From assembly GCF_000428065.1 (NCBI RefSeq), contig NZ_ATZF01000006.1, forward strand, positions 62,001-126,000: a DNA stretch of 64,000 nt, given 5' to 3'. A model generated the notes under the pieces. That model had not been told where the DNA came from. It saw only the letters and a list, made by a program, of their open reading frames with translations, and made no database searches. Positions within the stretch are counted from its first letter, which is position 1. Each line of letters begins with the position of its first letter. A program made the position numbers and the translations under genes. The DNA comes from Shimazuella kribbensis DSM 45090 (GTDB lineage Bacteria; Bacillota; Bacilli; Thermoactinomycetales; Thermoactinomycetaceae). Positions 43,353-53,275 of the stretch are shown one piece after another.

Positions 43353-44258
43353 TTATGTTATTCTAATTTGCTTTTCACTCGTTTCCCAAAGTCTCTGTGC
43401 TAAGTTTTGATCTTGTCCAATCAGAGCAGGTTCAATCGCTTTTTTATCCAAATAATAAAGTCCGCTTTGATCACTAACTTCATCAGAATCTGCTAACCAA
43501 ACCATCGTCTCTGCTCCCTTCTCAGGAGTACGTGAAAACAATTTCATTACCGCCATTGTTGCTCTTGCTAATGCTCCGTTTTCTTGATTGAAGTTCGTTG
43601 CAACTAAACCAGGATCATAACAGTATGTGTGGATATTTGTATCTGCTACTATTTTAGCTAATTGAGAAGTAAATAATATATTTGCTAACTTACTTTGTCC
43701 ATAACGAAGATTAGCACCGCCTAGCAAACTATTCCATCCTTTATATAGCTTATCTGCTCGTACATCATCTAGATCCATACCTTTTTTCGCCATTTTATGA
43801 CCATGCGAAGCAGTCGTAATGATCCTTGCATGTTCGCTTTCTTTTAAACGGTCTAACAGCAATTCTGTCAGAAGAAATGGAGCTAGGTGATTGACTGCCC
43901 AAGTCTTCTCTATGCCATCTTCTGTAATTTGTTGTGTGACAAACATCGCACCAGCATTATGAATCAATATATCTATTTTTGGACAGGTATCTAATATTTT
44001 ATTAGCAACTTGTTGAATAGATAGTTGACTAGACATATCGCCTACAAAAATCTGTGGAATCCGTTTTCCATTCGTTAATTGTTTGATTTCATCGACTACT
44101 GCTTGCGCCTTTTTCTCGTTTCGGACAATAAGACCAAGTTGTGCTCCTTGTAATGCCATTTCTTTTGCTGCTGCTAAACCGATGCCACTCGTAGCACCTG
44201 TAATAAGGATATATTTATTTTCCACAGTCCACTTTTTCGTCGTTGTATTTGTTTTCAT
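43353..44258 (-). CDS. Short-chain dehydrogenase/reductase
   Basis: 301 residues from the ATG with AGAGGAGAG 5 nt upstream. NAD(P) motif ILITGATSGIGLAAAKEMA, NAG in LIHNAGAMFV, catalytic Ser in TTASHGHKM and YGQSKLAN (Tyr-x-x-x-Lys). Resembles retinol-dehydrogenase-like SDRs; substrate unknown. It leads the SDR-tetR operon. Confidence 0.9.
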   Translation of the reverse strand: MKTNTTTKKWTVENKYILITGATSGIGLAAAKEMALQGAQLGLIVRNEKKAQAVVDEIKQLTNGKRIPQIFVGDMSSQLSIQQVANKILDTCPKIDILIHNAGAMFVTQQITEDGIEKTWAVNHLAPFLLTELLLDRLKESEHARIITTASHGHKMAKKGMDLDDVRADKLYKGWNSLLGGANLRYGQSKLANILFTSQLAKIVADTNIHTYCYDPGLVATNFNQENGALARATMAVMKLFSRTPEKGAETMVWLADSDEVSDQSGLYYLDKKAIEPALIGQDQNLAQRLWETSEKQIRIT

Positions 44259-44275
44259 GAAAATCTCTCCTCTGA

Positions 44276-44304
44276 TTTTTTGAACGAACAGTTCGTTCAA
44301 AAAA
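44276..44304. promoter_or_regulatory. Perfect 29-bp palindromic operator
   Basis: TTTTTTGAACGAAC-A-GTTCGTTCAAAAAA, 14-bp arms. It lies 17 bp upstream of the SDR start. This is the expected size for a TetR-family dimer pair site and the regulator is encoded in the same operon. Confidence 0.85.
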
Positions 44305-44633
44305 ATAATAACGCACTCCCCTTCTACTGTCAATAACTTTAATGAAAAAAATTATCGTACGATAGATGTGCTTCCTCACGACAAGGTATTTACCATTTTT
44401 TCTTATTTTCTGCTTCAAAGAAAAGATCTTTCATTCACTAGAAAAACTTCTCCATTGATCAAGGAATGTTGACCGTTTATAGAACTCCTAAAAATACCTA
44501 CATTAAAAAACGTTCTGTACTTCACCAATTGGATACTCGTCACAATAATCTATATATTAATTCTTCTAGGTTATTTATTGTATTATAATAAATAGAAAGA
44601 AATATCTGCAAACATCACCTAGAGAGAAACGAA
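44305..44633. other. Intergenic region between the SDR operon and the MATE gene
   Basis: About 330 bp, AT-rich, no gene or RNA recognised. Divergent promoters expected. A TTATT..AATAA inverted repeat lies near 44570. Confidence 0.4.
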
Positions 44634-46073
44634 ATGAACTGGCATCTACTGAAAGACATTCGACATAAACTGTGGAAAACGTTCGTAGAAAAGAGCCTTG
44701 GTAAGGCAGCACTCATTTCCAATGGCTTGCTTGTTTCGAACAAACTGGGTCTCACGGCCGTCGCCGCAGTCGGTGTGTCGGGCATGATCCTCCTTACCTT
44801 CAGCTTCCTGATCGATTCCTTGACCAATGTCACCAATACAAAGGTGGGCAAGACAATCGGTGAGGAAAAGGAAAAAGGCATTACCCAATCGCAAAAAGGG
44901 ATAGTCGTTGTCCAAGGGTTTTACCAAGTCGCTCTGTTGAGCATCCTCCTCTCTGCCATTGCGATCGTATTTGCACCACAGCTCCTCTCAGCAATAGGAG
45001 CTGATCAAGCAACAGTAGAACAGGGAACTCCTTATCTGAGGATCTTTGGAGGATTCTACCTCATCGAGGGATTGAGGGATCTAGCAGCAACAGCATTGCA
45101 GGGGATGGAGGACTTCAAGTCCCCTTTGAAGGCGGGTTCTTGGATGAATGGCTTGCACATTGCCTTGGCAATTCTGGCCATTCAATTCCTCGAACTAGGT
45201 CTGGTTGGAGTCGCATGGGCAACTGTAATCAGTAAACTGGCTGGTCTTATGCTCCTGATCCGCCCCCTCAAGAGGCAAGCTTTCCAAAAGAGGATCCCTT
45301 GGAAACCGGAGTGGACGCTCCTAAAGAGCATGTTCTTCCTCTCCAAAGATACGATGATTCAATCGATCTTGACCCGCGTATCTTTGGTGTCCTATGGATC
45401 TGTGACCCTTTACATCAGCAACGAGGCATACGCAGCTCAGAAAATCCATACTGATGTAGTTCAGATCACTTATGTGTTGATGAATGCATTCATCGCAGTC
45501 ATGTCTCCTAAGATTAGCACACTCTATGGAGAACGCACATCGATGCATCGTGAACTGCACGATATCCTCGAATTTCAAGAAAGAGACGGGATGGAGGATC
45601 AGGTACGAATTCACGAGCTAGTAGAAAAGAGAAAAAAGAAAGATCAGGAGCTCGTGAGCATGGTCAACAGCTTCCTAGGACTGACATGTCTGTTCATGGG
45701 GATATTGGCTGTTCTCCAGTATGTGACTTGGGAATGGATCGCGGATCTGTACACTGACGATCCAACCACCATCCAATTGTCGCATAAGGTTGCTCTATTG
45801 GCTCTCTTCTGGCTCGTCCCTTTCACCTGTTATTGTGTCATGTACAGGGGTGGACTTGGTCCAGTCGAAGACCGTAAGGGTAGCAGGAACAGCATGATCA
45901 TCGCAACGGTACTCTGGATCGCTTCGTTGTGGGTAGTGAAAGACTGGGGATTGGATGCCATTCTGATCTCAAGGGTTCTCTTTGAAATTCTCAGGGGATC
46001 GCTTGTAGCTGGAAGGTTCTACTCCAAAAAATGGACTCGATGTCCATCATCTATCTGTGCTTCGCACAGTTAA
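44634..46073 (+). CDS. MATE-family efflux protein, GC-rich
   Basis: 479 residues with 12 membrane helices. EKSLGKAALISNGLLVSNKLGLTAVAAVGVS and FLIDSLTNVTNTKVGKTIGEEKE fit the first MATE half, GVAWATVISKLAGLMLLI and MFFLSKDTMIQSIL the join of halves. A charged insertion (residues about 305-345: HRELHDILEFQERDGMEDQVRIHELVEKRKKKDQ) is unusual for MATE. Weak ribosome site. Codons are GC-richer than flanking genes, so it is probably transferred. Substrate unknown. Confidence 0.78.
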   Translation: MNWHLLKDIRHKLWKTFVEKSLGKAALISNGLLVSNKLGLTAVAAVGVSGMILLTFSFLIDSLTNVTNTKVGKTIGEEKEKGITQSQKGIVVVQGFYQVALLSILLSAIAIVFAPQLLSAIGADQATVEQGTPYLRIFGGFYLIEGLRDLAATALQGMEDFKSPLKAGSWMNGLHIALAILAIQFLELGLVGVAWATVISKLAGLMLLIRPLKRQAFQKRIPWKPEWTLLKSMFFLSKDTMIQSILTRVSLVSYGSVTLYISNEAYAAQKIHTDVVQITYVLMNAFIAVMSPKISTLYGERTSMHRELHDILEFQERDGMEDQVRIHELVEKRKKKDQELVSMVNSFLGLTCLFMGILAVLQYVTWEWIADLYTDDPTTIQLSHKVALLALFWLVPFTCYCVMYRGGLGPVEDRKGSRNSMIIATVLWIASLWVVKDWGLDAILISRVLFEILRGSLVAGRFYSKKWTRCPSSICASHS

Positions 46074-46077
46074 ACAA

Positions 46078-46110
46078 AACACCTCTTCGTCGGTAGATGG
46101 AGAGGTGTTG
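46078..46110 (+). terminator. Terminator of the MATE gene
   Basis: AACACCTCT / AGAGGTGTT stem, 14-nt loop, short T-rich tail. Confidence 0.7.
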
Positions 46111-46554
46111 CCCATTTATTTGATTTAATCGACAAAAATAATACCAAGTAAGTTTCACCCTTATTTAAGAAATGAAACTCATTTCCATCCGCAACTTTTC
46201 ATGTATTCTGCCTGCTTATAAATCAAAATAGATTTGATGGGCTGGGAATATCCTTTTTTCTCTTGTTTTTTTGATACGATCCCATCTTTGTTCCATCCTC
46301 TCACCTGTTTCTAATCCACCTTTATCTGGCGTAATCTCTCAAACTTAATATTTGTATAAAGTCTTACCCACTCAAGTATCCCAATATGATCAAAGCAACA
46401 AAGGCGCATGCATACCTAACACTGTATCGAGGACTTCCTTCATTTTGTAATACATCCTATCTTCTTCATTTCCAGCCTAAAGGTTGACGTAGCGGTATAG
46501 TCAATAGTAAAAATGTATACAATCGTCCCACCTATAAAAATAAAAGAGAGGTAA
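46111..46554. other. Intergenic stretch without a clear gene
   Basis: About 440 bp. Only short frames, e.g. a minus-strand KEVLDTVLGMHAPLLL ending in a stop, which may be a gene remnant. Nothing firm. Confidence 0.35.
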
Positions 46555-46591
46555 AGAAAAAAGCTCTCCTGTTTAAAAAATTGGAGAGCTT
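46555..46591 (-). terminator. Terminator of dapF
   Basis: AAGCTCTCC / GGAGAGCTT stem followed by six T on the minus strand. Confidence 0.9.
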
Positions 46592-46603
46592 AATTTCAAT
46601 TGT

Positions 46604-47437
46604 CTATGCTTTGTTTTGTACATATTCCCCTGTAAACACAAATGCCGCAGGCCCTGTCATATAGACATGGTTATCTTCTTCATTCCAATCAATCAGCAGA
46701 TCCCCACCAAGCAGATGGATCATCGCTTTTCGCTCTGCTTTGCCATTCAGATGACTTGCAACTAATACTGCGCAAGCACCTGATCCACAAGCCATTGTCT
46801 CCCCTACTCCTCGCTCCCATACACGCATGGTAATCTCTTGTGGAGAGTGGATGTTAACAAATTCGATATTCGCCTTCTCTGGGAAGGCTTTATCTAATTC
46901 AATTTTTGGTCCAACACCCTTAACTAGTTCATCAGATAACGTTTCTACCTCTATCACAGCATGAGGATTGCCCATGGAAACAGCGGTAAAGGCATAAGAT
47001 TGATCTTCTATCACAACATGATCATGAATCGACTTTGACGCAACAGGTATTTGGGATGGTACAAGAATGGGTTCACCCATATCAACTTGTACCAATTCCA
47101 CTATTCCTGCTTTTACTTGCATTACGATCTGCTGGATTCCTCTTATTGTTTCTACCAATATTTCGGTTTTGCTGTTGTCCATTCTCTCATAGTAGTATTT
47201 AGAAACACAACGAACAGCATTTCCACATTGCTGTGCTTCTGTACCATCTGCATTGAAAATGCGCATTTGAACATCCGCTTGCTCTGATGGTGTAATAAAA
47301 ACGAGCCCATCAGCACCTATTCCTGTATGACGATCACAAACTTGTTTTGCTAATTCGGATACATCAGAAGGAAACTCGTCTTCTATTTGGACGACAACAA
47401 AATCATTGCCTAAGCCATGCATTTTATGAAATCTCAT
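46604..47437 (-). CDS. dapF: Diaminopimelate epimerase
   Basis: 277 residues. Converts LL- to meso-diaminopimelate for lysine and peptidoglycan. The two catalytic Cys lie in AQQCGNAVRCVSKY (about residue 74) and ETMACGSGACAVL (about 217); the start RFHKMHGLGNDFVVV is conserved. Follows the ATPase gene on the same strand after 17 bp, but function is unrelated. Confidence 0.96.
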   Translation of the reverse strand: MRFHKMHGLGNDFVVVQIEDEFPSDVSELAKQVCDRHTGIGADGLVFITPSEQADVQMRIFNADGTEAQQCGNAVRCVSKYYYERMDNSKTEILVETIRGIQQIVMQVKAGIVELVQVDMGEPILVPSQIPVASKSIHDHVVIEDQSYAFTAVSMGNPHAVIEVETLSDELVKGVGPKIELDKAFPEKANIEFVNIHSPQEITMRVWERGVGETMACGSGACAVLVASHLNGKAERKAMIHLLGGDLLIDWNEEDNHVYMTGPAAFVFTGEYVQNKA

Positions 47438-47454
47438 GGTGGTGTGTTTCCTTT

Positions 47455-50127
47455 CTATTGAGCCACTGTTTTTTTAATCGGTTTTCTTAATTGATCCATC
47501 AATCCAGCTAAGATTACAGGCAAAGTAGAGGTGACGATAATCAATACCCACTCATGCATTTGCAGTGGTACCGTATGGAAAATTGGTTGAAGTGGTGGAT
47601 AGTAAATGACAACAACAAGTAAGAACATCGAGATTAGAACTGCCAAACACAAAGTCCAGTTTGTAAATGGGTTTCTCTCAAATATCGTACCCATCGATCT
47701 ACAGTCAAACACATAAATAAGTTGTGAAAAGACAAGGGTGGCAAATGCTACCGTTTGAGCTAACTCTAGTTGTCCACCTTCATGGTAGGTAACCCAAAAT
47801 GCCATCAAGGAACATGAACCAATCAATAGTCCACGAGTGAGGATTTTCCACCCTACACGCCTTGCAAAGATACTTTCTTTCCCATTTCGCGGTGCTCGAG
47901 ACATCGTATCTTCTTCTGCAGGGTCCACTCCAAGTGCCATCGCTGGCAGTCCATCTGTCACCAAGTTCACCCATAAAATTTGAATTGGGATAAGCGGTAA
48001 GGGAAGTCCCATTAACATGGCAAAAAACATAACCAATATTTCCCCTACATTACTTGCAAGCAAATAACTGATGAACTTTTGTATATTATCATAAATGTGT
48101 CGTCCTTCTTCAATAGCAGAGACAATTGTAGCAAAGTTATCATTGGCTAAAATGAGAGAAGAAGCTTCTTTGGATACATCTGTACCTGTTTTCCCCATGG
48201 CAATCCCAATATCTGCTGCTTTGATTGCTGGAGCATCGTTTACTCCATCGCCTGTCATCGCAACTACATGTCCTTTTTGTTGTAATGCCGAAACAATTTT
48301 TAACTTATGTTCTGGGGATACACGAGCGTACACATCTATCTTTTCTACCTCTTGCAGAAAGGTACGATCATCCATATTGTAGATATCTCGTCCTGTTACT
48401 GTCAAACCATTTGGTCGTTTGATCCCTAGTTGGATAGCAATCGCTTCGGCTGTTGCTTGATGATCTCCTGTGATCATCACAGTCCGAATTCCCGCTCGAC
48501 GGCATAGCTTTATCGCATGCTTCACTTCTTTACGAGGTGGATCAATTATTCCGACAAGCCCAACAAATACGAGATTTTTCTCCAATTGTTTTTCTGATTG
48601 CTGCTGAATGTTCCCAGATAGTTCTCGAAAAGCAAAAGCAAGATTTCGCAGTGCATTGGAAGCCAGATGTTCATTTTGATCTAATAACTGTTGCCGCACT
48701 TTCGCCGTTATCGGCTCCACATGTCCATTTAGATAGATATGGGTACAATCTCGAATCAAAACATCTGGAGCACCTTTCACAAATAATTTGCGGTTCTTTT
48801 TGGAATCTTCTACTGCGATGGACATCATCTTTCTCTCTGAATCAAAAGGATGTTCTTTGATTTTGTCCCAATTACTTTCCAAACCTCCTCTCGTGACTCC
48901 ACCCTGTGCACCCATGACCAATAAAGCACCTTCCGTTGGATCACCTTCGTATGTAATATTATTACCTTTTTGAATCAGGCTGGCATTATTACATAATACA
49001 GCTATCTGTAAAAGCCTTTGTAACATTGGATTTTGATGTTTTTTAAGTAATTCACTTTCATCCTCGAGCGAAATCAATTGAGAATTAGTATAGATGTGAG
49101 TAACCGTCATCTTGTTTTCTGTTAAGGTACCTGTTTTATCGGAACAAATCACAGAAGCACAGCCTAATGTCTCAACAGAAGGCAATTTTCGTACGATCGC
49201 TTGACGTTTGATCATTCGTTGTACACCTAGAGCTAGAGCAATCGTCACAATTGCAGGTAGACCTTCAGGAATAGCCGCTACCGCCAAACTCACTCCCGCC
49301 AAAAACATATTGTACAAATCATGACCATGCATCACACCAGTTACTACAACCAATGCAGTTAAAAAAAGAGCTACAACAATCAAGATTTTCCCCAATTGCT
49401 CCAATCGTCTTTGCAAAGGGGTTACATTTTGTTCCGTACTTTGGATCAAATGGGCAATACGTCCCATTTCGGTATCCATACCTGTATGAACGACAATACC
49501 AATGCCAGAACCTTTGACAACCATCGTCCCCATAAAACTCATATTGTGGTAATCTGCTAAGGTTAGGTCACTTTGGTTTAAGGGTTCGATTATTTTTTCT
49601 ACAGGTAAGGATTCACCTGTCAGAGCTGATTCTTCCACCATTAATCCAGTCAACTCCACCCAACGAATATCCGCAGGGATACGATCTCCACTCGAAAGCG
49701 AAACAACATCACCAGGTACGATTAAAGCTGCATCGATTCGAACCCACTCACCACCACGAAAAACCTTTGCCATTGGAGCAGATAATTTTTTCAACGCTGA
49801 TAAAGAACGCTCTGCCTTTACTTCTTGGACAAAACCTAATATGGAATTCAACACGATAATACTAAGAATCGCAATCGCATCCACATACTCTCCTAACAAG
49901 CCAGAGATCAGTGTGGCTACAAGTAAGATCAGCACCATAAAATCTTGAAACTGATTAAAAAACAGCGCCAATAAGGAAGCTTTTTTTCCTTCAGACAGCT
50001 GATTATTGCCGACTTTTGCCAGCCGTTTTTTGGCTTCTTTCTCTTGCAAGCCTGTTGCCTTGTTCACTTGAAAATACTCTGCTACTTCCTCCGTTGTCCA
50101 TCCCACAAATCGTGATGAATCAGACAT
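47455..50127 (-). CDS. Calcium-translocating P-type ATPase (SERCA-like)
   Basis: 890 residues from the ATG with AAGGAGG 5 nt upstream. Cation-ATPase N-domain, TGES actuator loop (ALTGESLPVEK), M4 PEGLPAIVTIALALG with Ca ligands, phosphorylation site CSDKTGTLTENKMT, MITGDHQATAEAIA, VAMTGDGVNDAPAIKAADIGIAMG and C-terminal helices with NLVTDGLPA. Matches Bacillus YloB. Exports Ca2+ and is linked to spore formation in Bacillus. Divergent from rqcH, as in Bacillus. Confidence 0.94.
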   Translation of the reverse strand: MSDSSRFVGWTTEEVAEYFQVNKATGLQEKEAKKRLAKVGNNQLSEGKKASLLALFFNQFQDFMVLILLVATLISGLLGEYVDAIAILSIIVLNSILGFVQEVKAERSLSALKKLSAPMAKVFRGGEWVRIDAALIVPGDVVSLSSGDRIPADIRWVELTGLMVEESALTGESLPVEKIIEPLNQSDLTLADYHNMSFMGTMVVKGSGIGIVVHTGMDTEMGRIAHLIQSTEQNVTPLQRRLEQLGKILIVVALFLTALVVVTGVMHGHDLYNMFLAGVSLAVAAIPEGLPAIVTIALALGVQRMIKRQAIVRKLPSVETLGCASVICSDKTGTLTENKMTVTHIYTNSQLISLEDESELLKKHQNPMLQRLLQIAVLCNNASLIQKGNNITYEGDPTEGALLVMGAQGGVTRGGLESNWDKIKEHPFDSERKMMSIAVEDSKKNRKLFVKGAPDVLIRDCTHIYLNGHVEPITAKVRQQLLDQNEHLASNALRNLAFAFRELSGNIQQQSEKQLEKNLVFVGLVGIIDPPRKEVKHAIKLCRRAGIRTVMITGDHQATAEAIAIQLGIKRPNGLTVTGRDIYNMDDRTFLQEVEKIDVYARVSPEHKLKIVSALQQKGHVVAMTGDGVNDAPAIKAADIGIAMGKTGTDVSKEASSLILANDNFATIVSAIEEGRHIYDNIQKFISYLLASNVGEILVMFFAMLMGLPLPLIPIQILWVNLVTDGLPAMALGVDPAEEDTMSRAPRNGKESIFARRVGWKILTRGLLIGSCSLMAFWVTYHEGGQLELAQTVAFATLVFSQLIYVFDCRSMGTIFERNPFTNWTLCLAVLISMFLLVVVIYYPPLQPIFHTVPLQMHEWVLIIVTSTLPVILAGLMDQLRKPIKKTVAQ

Positions 50128-50251
50128 GTTCTTCCTCCTTGTCCCACAACCTTCTCTTTTCATCCTATGCAGGATAAACAAGCTTAGAAGTAAAGAATGG
50201 TGTTAAAATCGGCGATCATGTACAATGGGTTAGATAAGGAGTGGAGCCTCA

Positions 50252-51967
50252 ATGTCTTTTGACGGAACCGTTACTCGTGCTGTCACGCACGAATTACATA
50301 ATGAACTAGCAACTGGTCGTATCACGAAAATCTATCAACCTAGCTCATTGGAAATCGTATTTACTATCCGTGCCAAAGGAAAAAACCATCGGTTGATGTT
50401 ATCTTGTCATCCTATTTATGCAAGATGCCATCTCACCACAGCAACTTATGAAAATCCGACAGAACCTCCTATGTTTTGCATGGTATTGCGCAAGCAATTA
50501 GAAGGCGGCATTATTGAGCGTATTGAACAAGTAGAACTGGAAAGAGTCATCCATATTTGGCTAAAAGGAAAAAACGAACTCGGGGATATTGTCGAACGGC
50601 AACTTATCATCGAAATCATGGGTCGGCATAGTAATCTTATCTTAGTAGATCCAACATCGAATAAAGTAATCGATGCAATGCGTCGAGTTGGTTTCCAAAC
50701 TAGCCAATACCGCCAAGTACTGCCAGGAGTAACGTACATCGCTCCACCTGATCAAGGAAAAATGAATCCATTGACCGTTGAACATGATGCATTCATTTCC
50801 AGCTTGGATTACAATGCAGGCCAGTTATCCAAACAATTAACCAATCATTTTATGGGATTAGGGCCATTAACGACAGAAGAAATATTGCATCGAGCTGAGC
50901 TCGGAAATCGCGAATCTCTTTGGGAATCCTTTCATACATGGCAACAAAATATGTTGCAGCATCGTTATCAACCTGAAATGGTGACCGTTCAAAATCGTAC
51001 GCTTTTTTCCTGTCTTCCCTTAACGAATAAACAAGGGAAACACCGCATTTTCGAATCGATAAGCCAATGTTTAGACGCCTTTTATGCGGATAAAGCAGAA
51101 CGCGACCGTGTTGGCCAACAAACTCAAGCATTGGTACAAAAACTTACACGAGATGTAGAAAAAAACAAACGAAAAATCAAGATTCTGCAAAAAGAAATAG
51201 CGAATTCTGCCAAAGCAGAAACAGCAAAGCTTTATGGGGAGCTGCTTACTACCTATTTACACCAGATCAATCGAGGGGACAAAGCAGTAACAGTCATAAA
51301 TTATTATGAAGAGTCCGAAAACGAAGTAACCATACCACTCAATCCGACCCTTTCTCCAAATGAAAATGCACAGCGATACTATAAAAAATATCAAAAATTA
51401 AAAGCGGGAAAAAAATACAACGAAGAGCAAATTCAAATTGCCGAAGAAGAAATTTATTATCTCGAATCCGTCCTAGCACAGCTTGCCCTAGCAAATCTAG
51501 CAGAAGTAGAACAAATAAGAGAAGAATTGACAGAAGAAGGCTGGATCAAAAAACAAATCAAAAAAGGACGCCAAAAACTTTCTCAACCTACTCCCACTTC
51601 TTATATTGCAACAGATGGAACAACCATATTAGTAGGAAAAAACAACAAACAAAATGACAGATTGACACATCAAATTGCTAGAAAATCAGATACTTGGCTT
51701 CATACCAAAGATATACCTGGTTCTCATGTTGTTATTCGATCAGATCAAATTTCCGAAAATACACTACTGGAAGCCGCTATGCTAGCAGCCTATTTTAGTA
51801 AAGCAAGAGAATCGAGTCAGGTTCCTGTAGATTACACCTCAGTCAAACATGTAAAAAAACCATCAGGGGCAAGACCTGGTTATGTCATATATGTGGATCA
51901 AAAAACGCTCTATGTTACACCTGAACAACAAAAACTAGAATCCATCCTTAAAAATAGAAAAAACTGA
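50252..51967 (+). CDS. rqcH: Ribosome quality control protein RqcH (NEMF/FbpA family)
   Basis: 571 residues. NFACT-N domain (SFDGTVTRAVTHELHNELATGRITKIYQP), coiled coil (about 280-440), and C-terminal NFACT-R with RKSDTWLHTKDIPGSHVVIRS. Recruits tRNA-Ala to obstructed 50S subunits and adds alanine tails. Older name: fibronectin-binding protein. Ends in a hairpin terminator. Confidence 0.95.
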   Translation: MSFDGTVTRAVTHELHNELATGRITKIYQPSSLEIVFTIRAKGKNHRLMLSCHPIYARCHLTTATYENPTEPPMFCMVLRKQLEGGIIERIEQVELERVIHIWLKGKNELGDIVERQLIIEIMGRHSNLILVDPTSNKVIDAMRRVGFQTSQYRQVLPGVTYIAPPDQGKMNPLTVEHDAFISSLDYNAGQLSKQLTNHFMGLGPLTTEEILHRAELGNRESLWESFHTWQQNMLQHRYQPEMVTVQNRTLFSCLPLTNKQGKHRIFESISQCLDAFYADKAERDRVGQQTQALVQKLTRDVEKNKRKIKILQKEIANSAKAETAKLYGELLTTYLHQINRGDKAVTVINYYEESENEVTIPLNPTLSPNENAQRYYKKYQKLKAGKKYNEEQIQIAEEEIYYLESVLAQLALANLAEVEQIREELTEEGWIKKQIKKGRQKLSQPTPTSYIATDGTTILVGKNNKQNDRLTHQIARKSDTWLHTKDIPGSHVVIRSDQISENTLLEAAMLAAYFSKARESSQVPVDYTSVKHVKKPSGARPGYVIYVDQKTLYVTPEQQKLESILKNRKN

Positions 51968-51996
51968 CGCTATCAAGTAGTGTCAGTTTTATTTTA
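51961..51996 (+). terminator. Terminator of rqcH
   Basis: AACTGACGC / GTGTCAGTT stem (one G-U) with a 9-nt loop and T-rich tail. Confidence 0.8.
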
Positions 51997-52024
51997 TAGC
52001 TTCATTACTATATCTTATGATTTG

Positions 52025-53239
52025 TTAAGGAGTAGTTGTTTGTACAGGTACCGTGTTCGCTTCTCGATAATCCAATGTACGTTGTCCAATCCGAAACGCA
52101 ACAAACGTAGCCATACTAATAATCGCAAAGAAAAGAAACGTATACCCGCTGCCCCACCATTGAAATAACTCTCCACCTAAAGCAGAACCAACAAAATAAC
52201 CAATATAAGAGAAATTTGTTGTTCCTAGATAAGTTCCTTGCAAAGAACGATTTAAATTTGCAATCGATTCTCTCCAGAGGGGATAGAATAAAATTTCAGA
52301 TAAAGAAATGAACAAAAACCCTAAGAAATACAAGGGAATCCAACTATTAATGAAGCAAAAGAAACCTAACATAACAAATACAACACTTAAAAGCATCATA
52401 GAAGATAAAGAACGTTTCTCAGCCCAATTCATCAGTGGTGTAGTTATAATTACTGCCACAAGTGCATTGAGCAAACTTAAGGGCGAATACCAACTAAACA
52501 ACTGAGCTGCTTGTAGTGCAAGCGGAAGTGTCGAATCAATTTGTATATAGGCAACAGCAAAAATGGTCCCAGCTAAAATATACCATTTGAGCGTTTGATC
52601 TGCCCACAATACGCGTAATGTCGCTTTTAAAGTGATCGTTTGTTTTTCTACCTTTCTGATACTTTTGGATCGAAAAAAGGGATCCAGTAGTAAAAAAAGC
52701 GTAAATACACAGGCAGAACCAATAAATACTTCGCTCCCAAACGATTTTGATAGTTCTGTACCAATAAACGGTCCAATCATAATACCTGCATTAAATGCTA
52801 TATAATTAAGTTTAGAAACATTGGTCTGTTTTGATACATCAACAGATCGATACATTCTAGTCAATAATAATGGATCAATCGAAGTTCGGCCTATTCCATT
52901 AATCAAACTAATAATGAGTAGTAAGTAAAAGTTATCCACATAAGCAAATCCGATAAAGGATAGCAACCAAACAATCATCACAGAGAAATAAACCGGTTTT
53001 GTACCGATCCGATCAGATAAGTAACCAATCAAAGGACCAGCTATTGACCCCAAAATCCATCCACTACCAATGATCCATCCTATTTCTGTAGCGTCCATTC
53101 CGATTTTCCCTAAGTAAATAATCATAAAGGGAAGCAAAACAAAAGTAATCATTCGAGTAGTAAAGGAAATCAAAACCAAAAACCAAACTTCCCGATTAAA
53201 TCCCCGATAGGTAGTAAATATAGAAGAAATATTTGTCAC
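52025..53239 (-). CDS. MFS exporter of the ATP-grasp operon
   Basis: 404 residues from a GTG with AGGA 6 nt upstream. 12 hydrophobic segments; MFS motif GYLSDRIGTKPVYFSV (TM2-TM3 loop), NGIGRTSIDPLLLTRMYRS, and the C-terminal half ending GQRTLDYREAN. Third gene of an operon after two ATP-grasp ligases, so the obvious role is export of, and self-protection from, their product, like BacE in bacilysin producers. Confidence 0.85.
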   Translation of the reverse strand: MTNISSIFTTYRGFNREVWFLVLISFTTRMITFVLLPFMIIYLGKIGMDATEIGWIIGSGWILGSIAGPLIGYLSDRIGTKPVYFSVMIVWLLSFIGFAYVDNFYLLLIISLINGIGRTSIDPLLLTRMYRSVDVSKQTNVSKLNYIAFNAGIMIGPFIGTELSKSFGSEVFIGSACVFTLFLLLDPFFRSKSIRKVEKQTITLKATLRVLWADQTLKWYILAGTIFAVAYIQIDSTLPLALQAAQLFSWYSPLSLLNALVAVIITTPLMNWAEKRSLSSMMLLSVVFVMLGFFCFINSWIPLYFLGFLFISLSEILFYPLWRESIANLNRSLQGTYLGTTNFSYIGYFVGSALGGELFQWWGSGYTFLFFAIISMATFVAFRIGQRTLDYREANTVPVQTTTP

Positions 53240-53275
53240 CCTCTTTCCTAGCAAACCTGTGGGACTCCGACTCTA

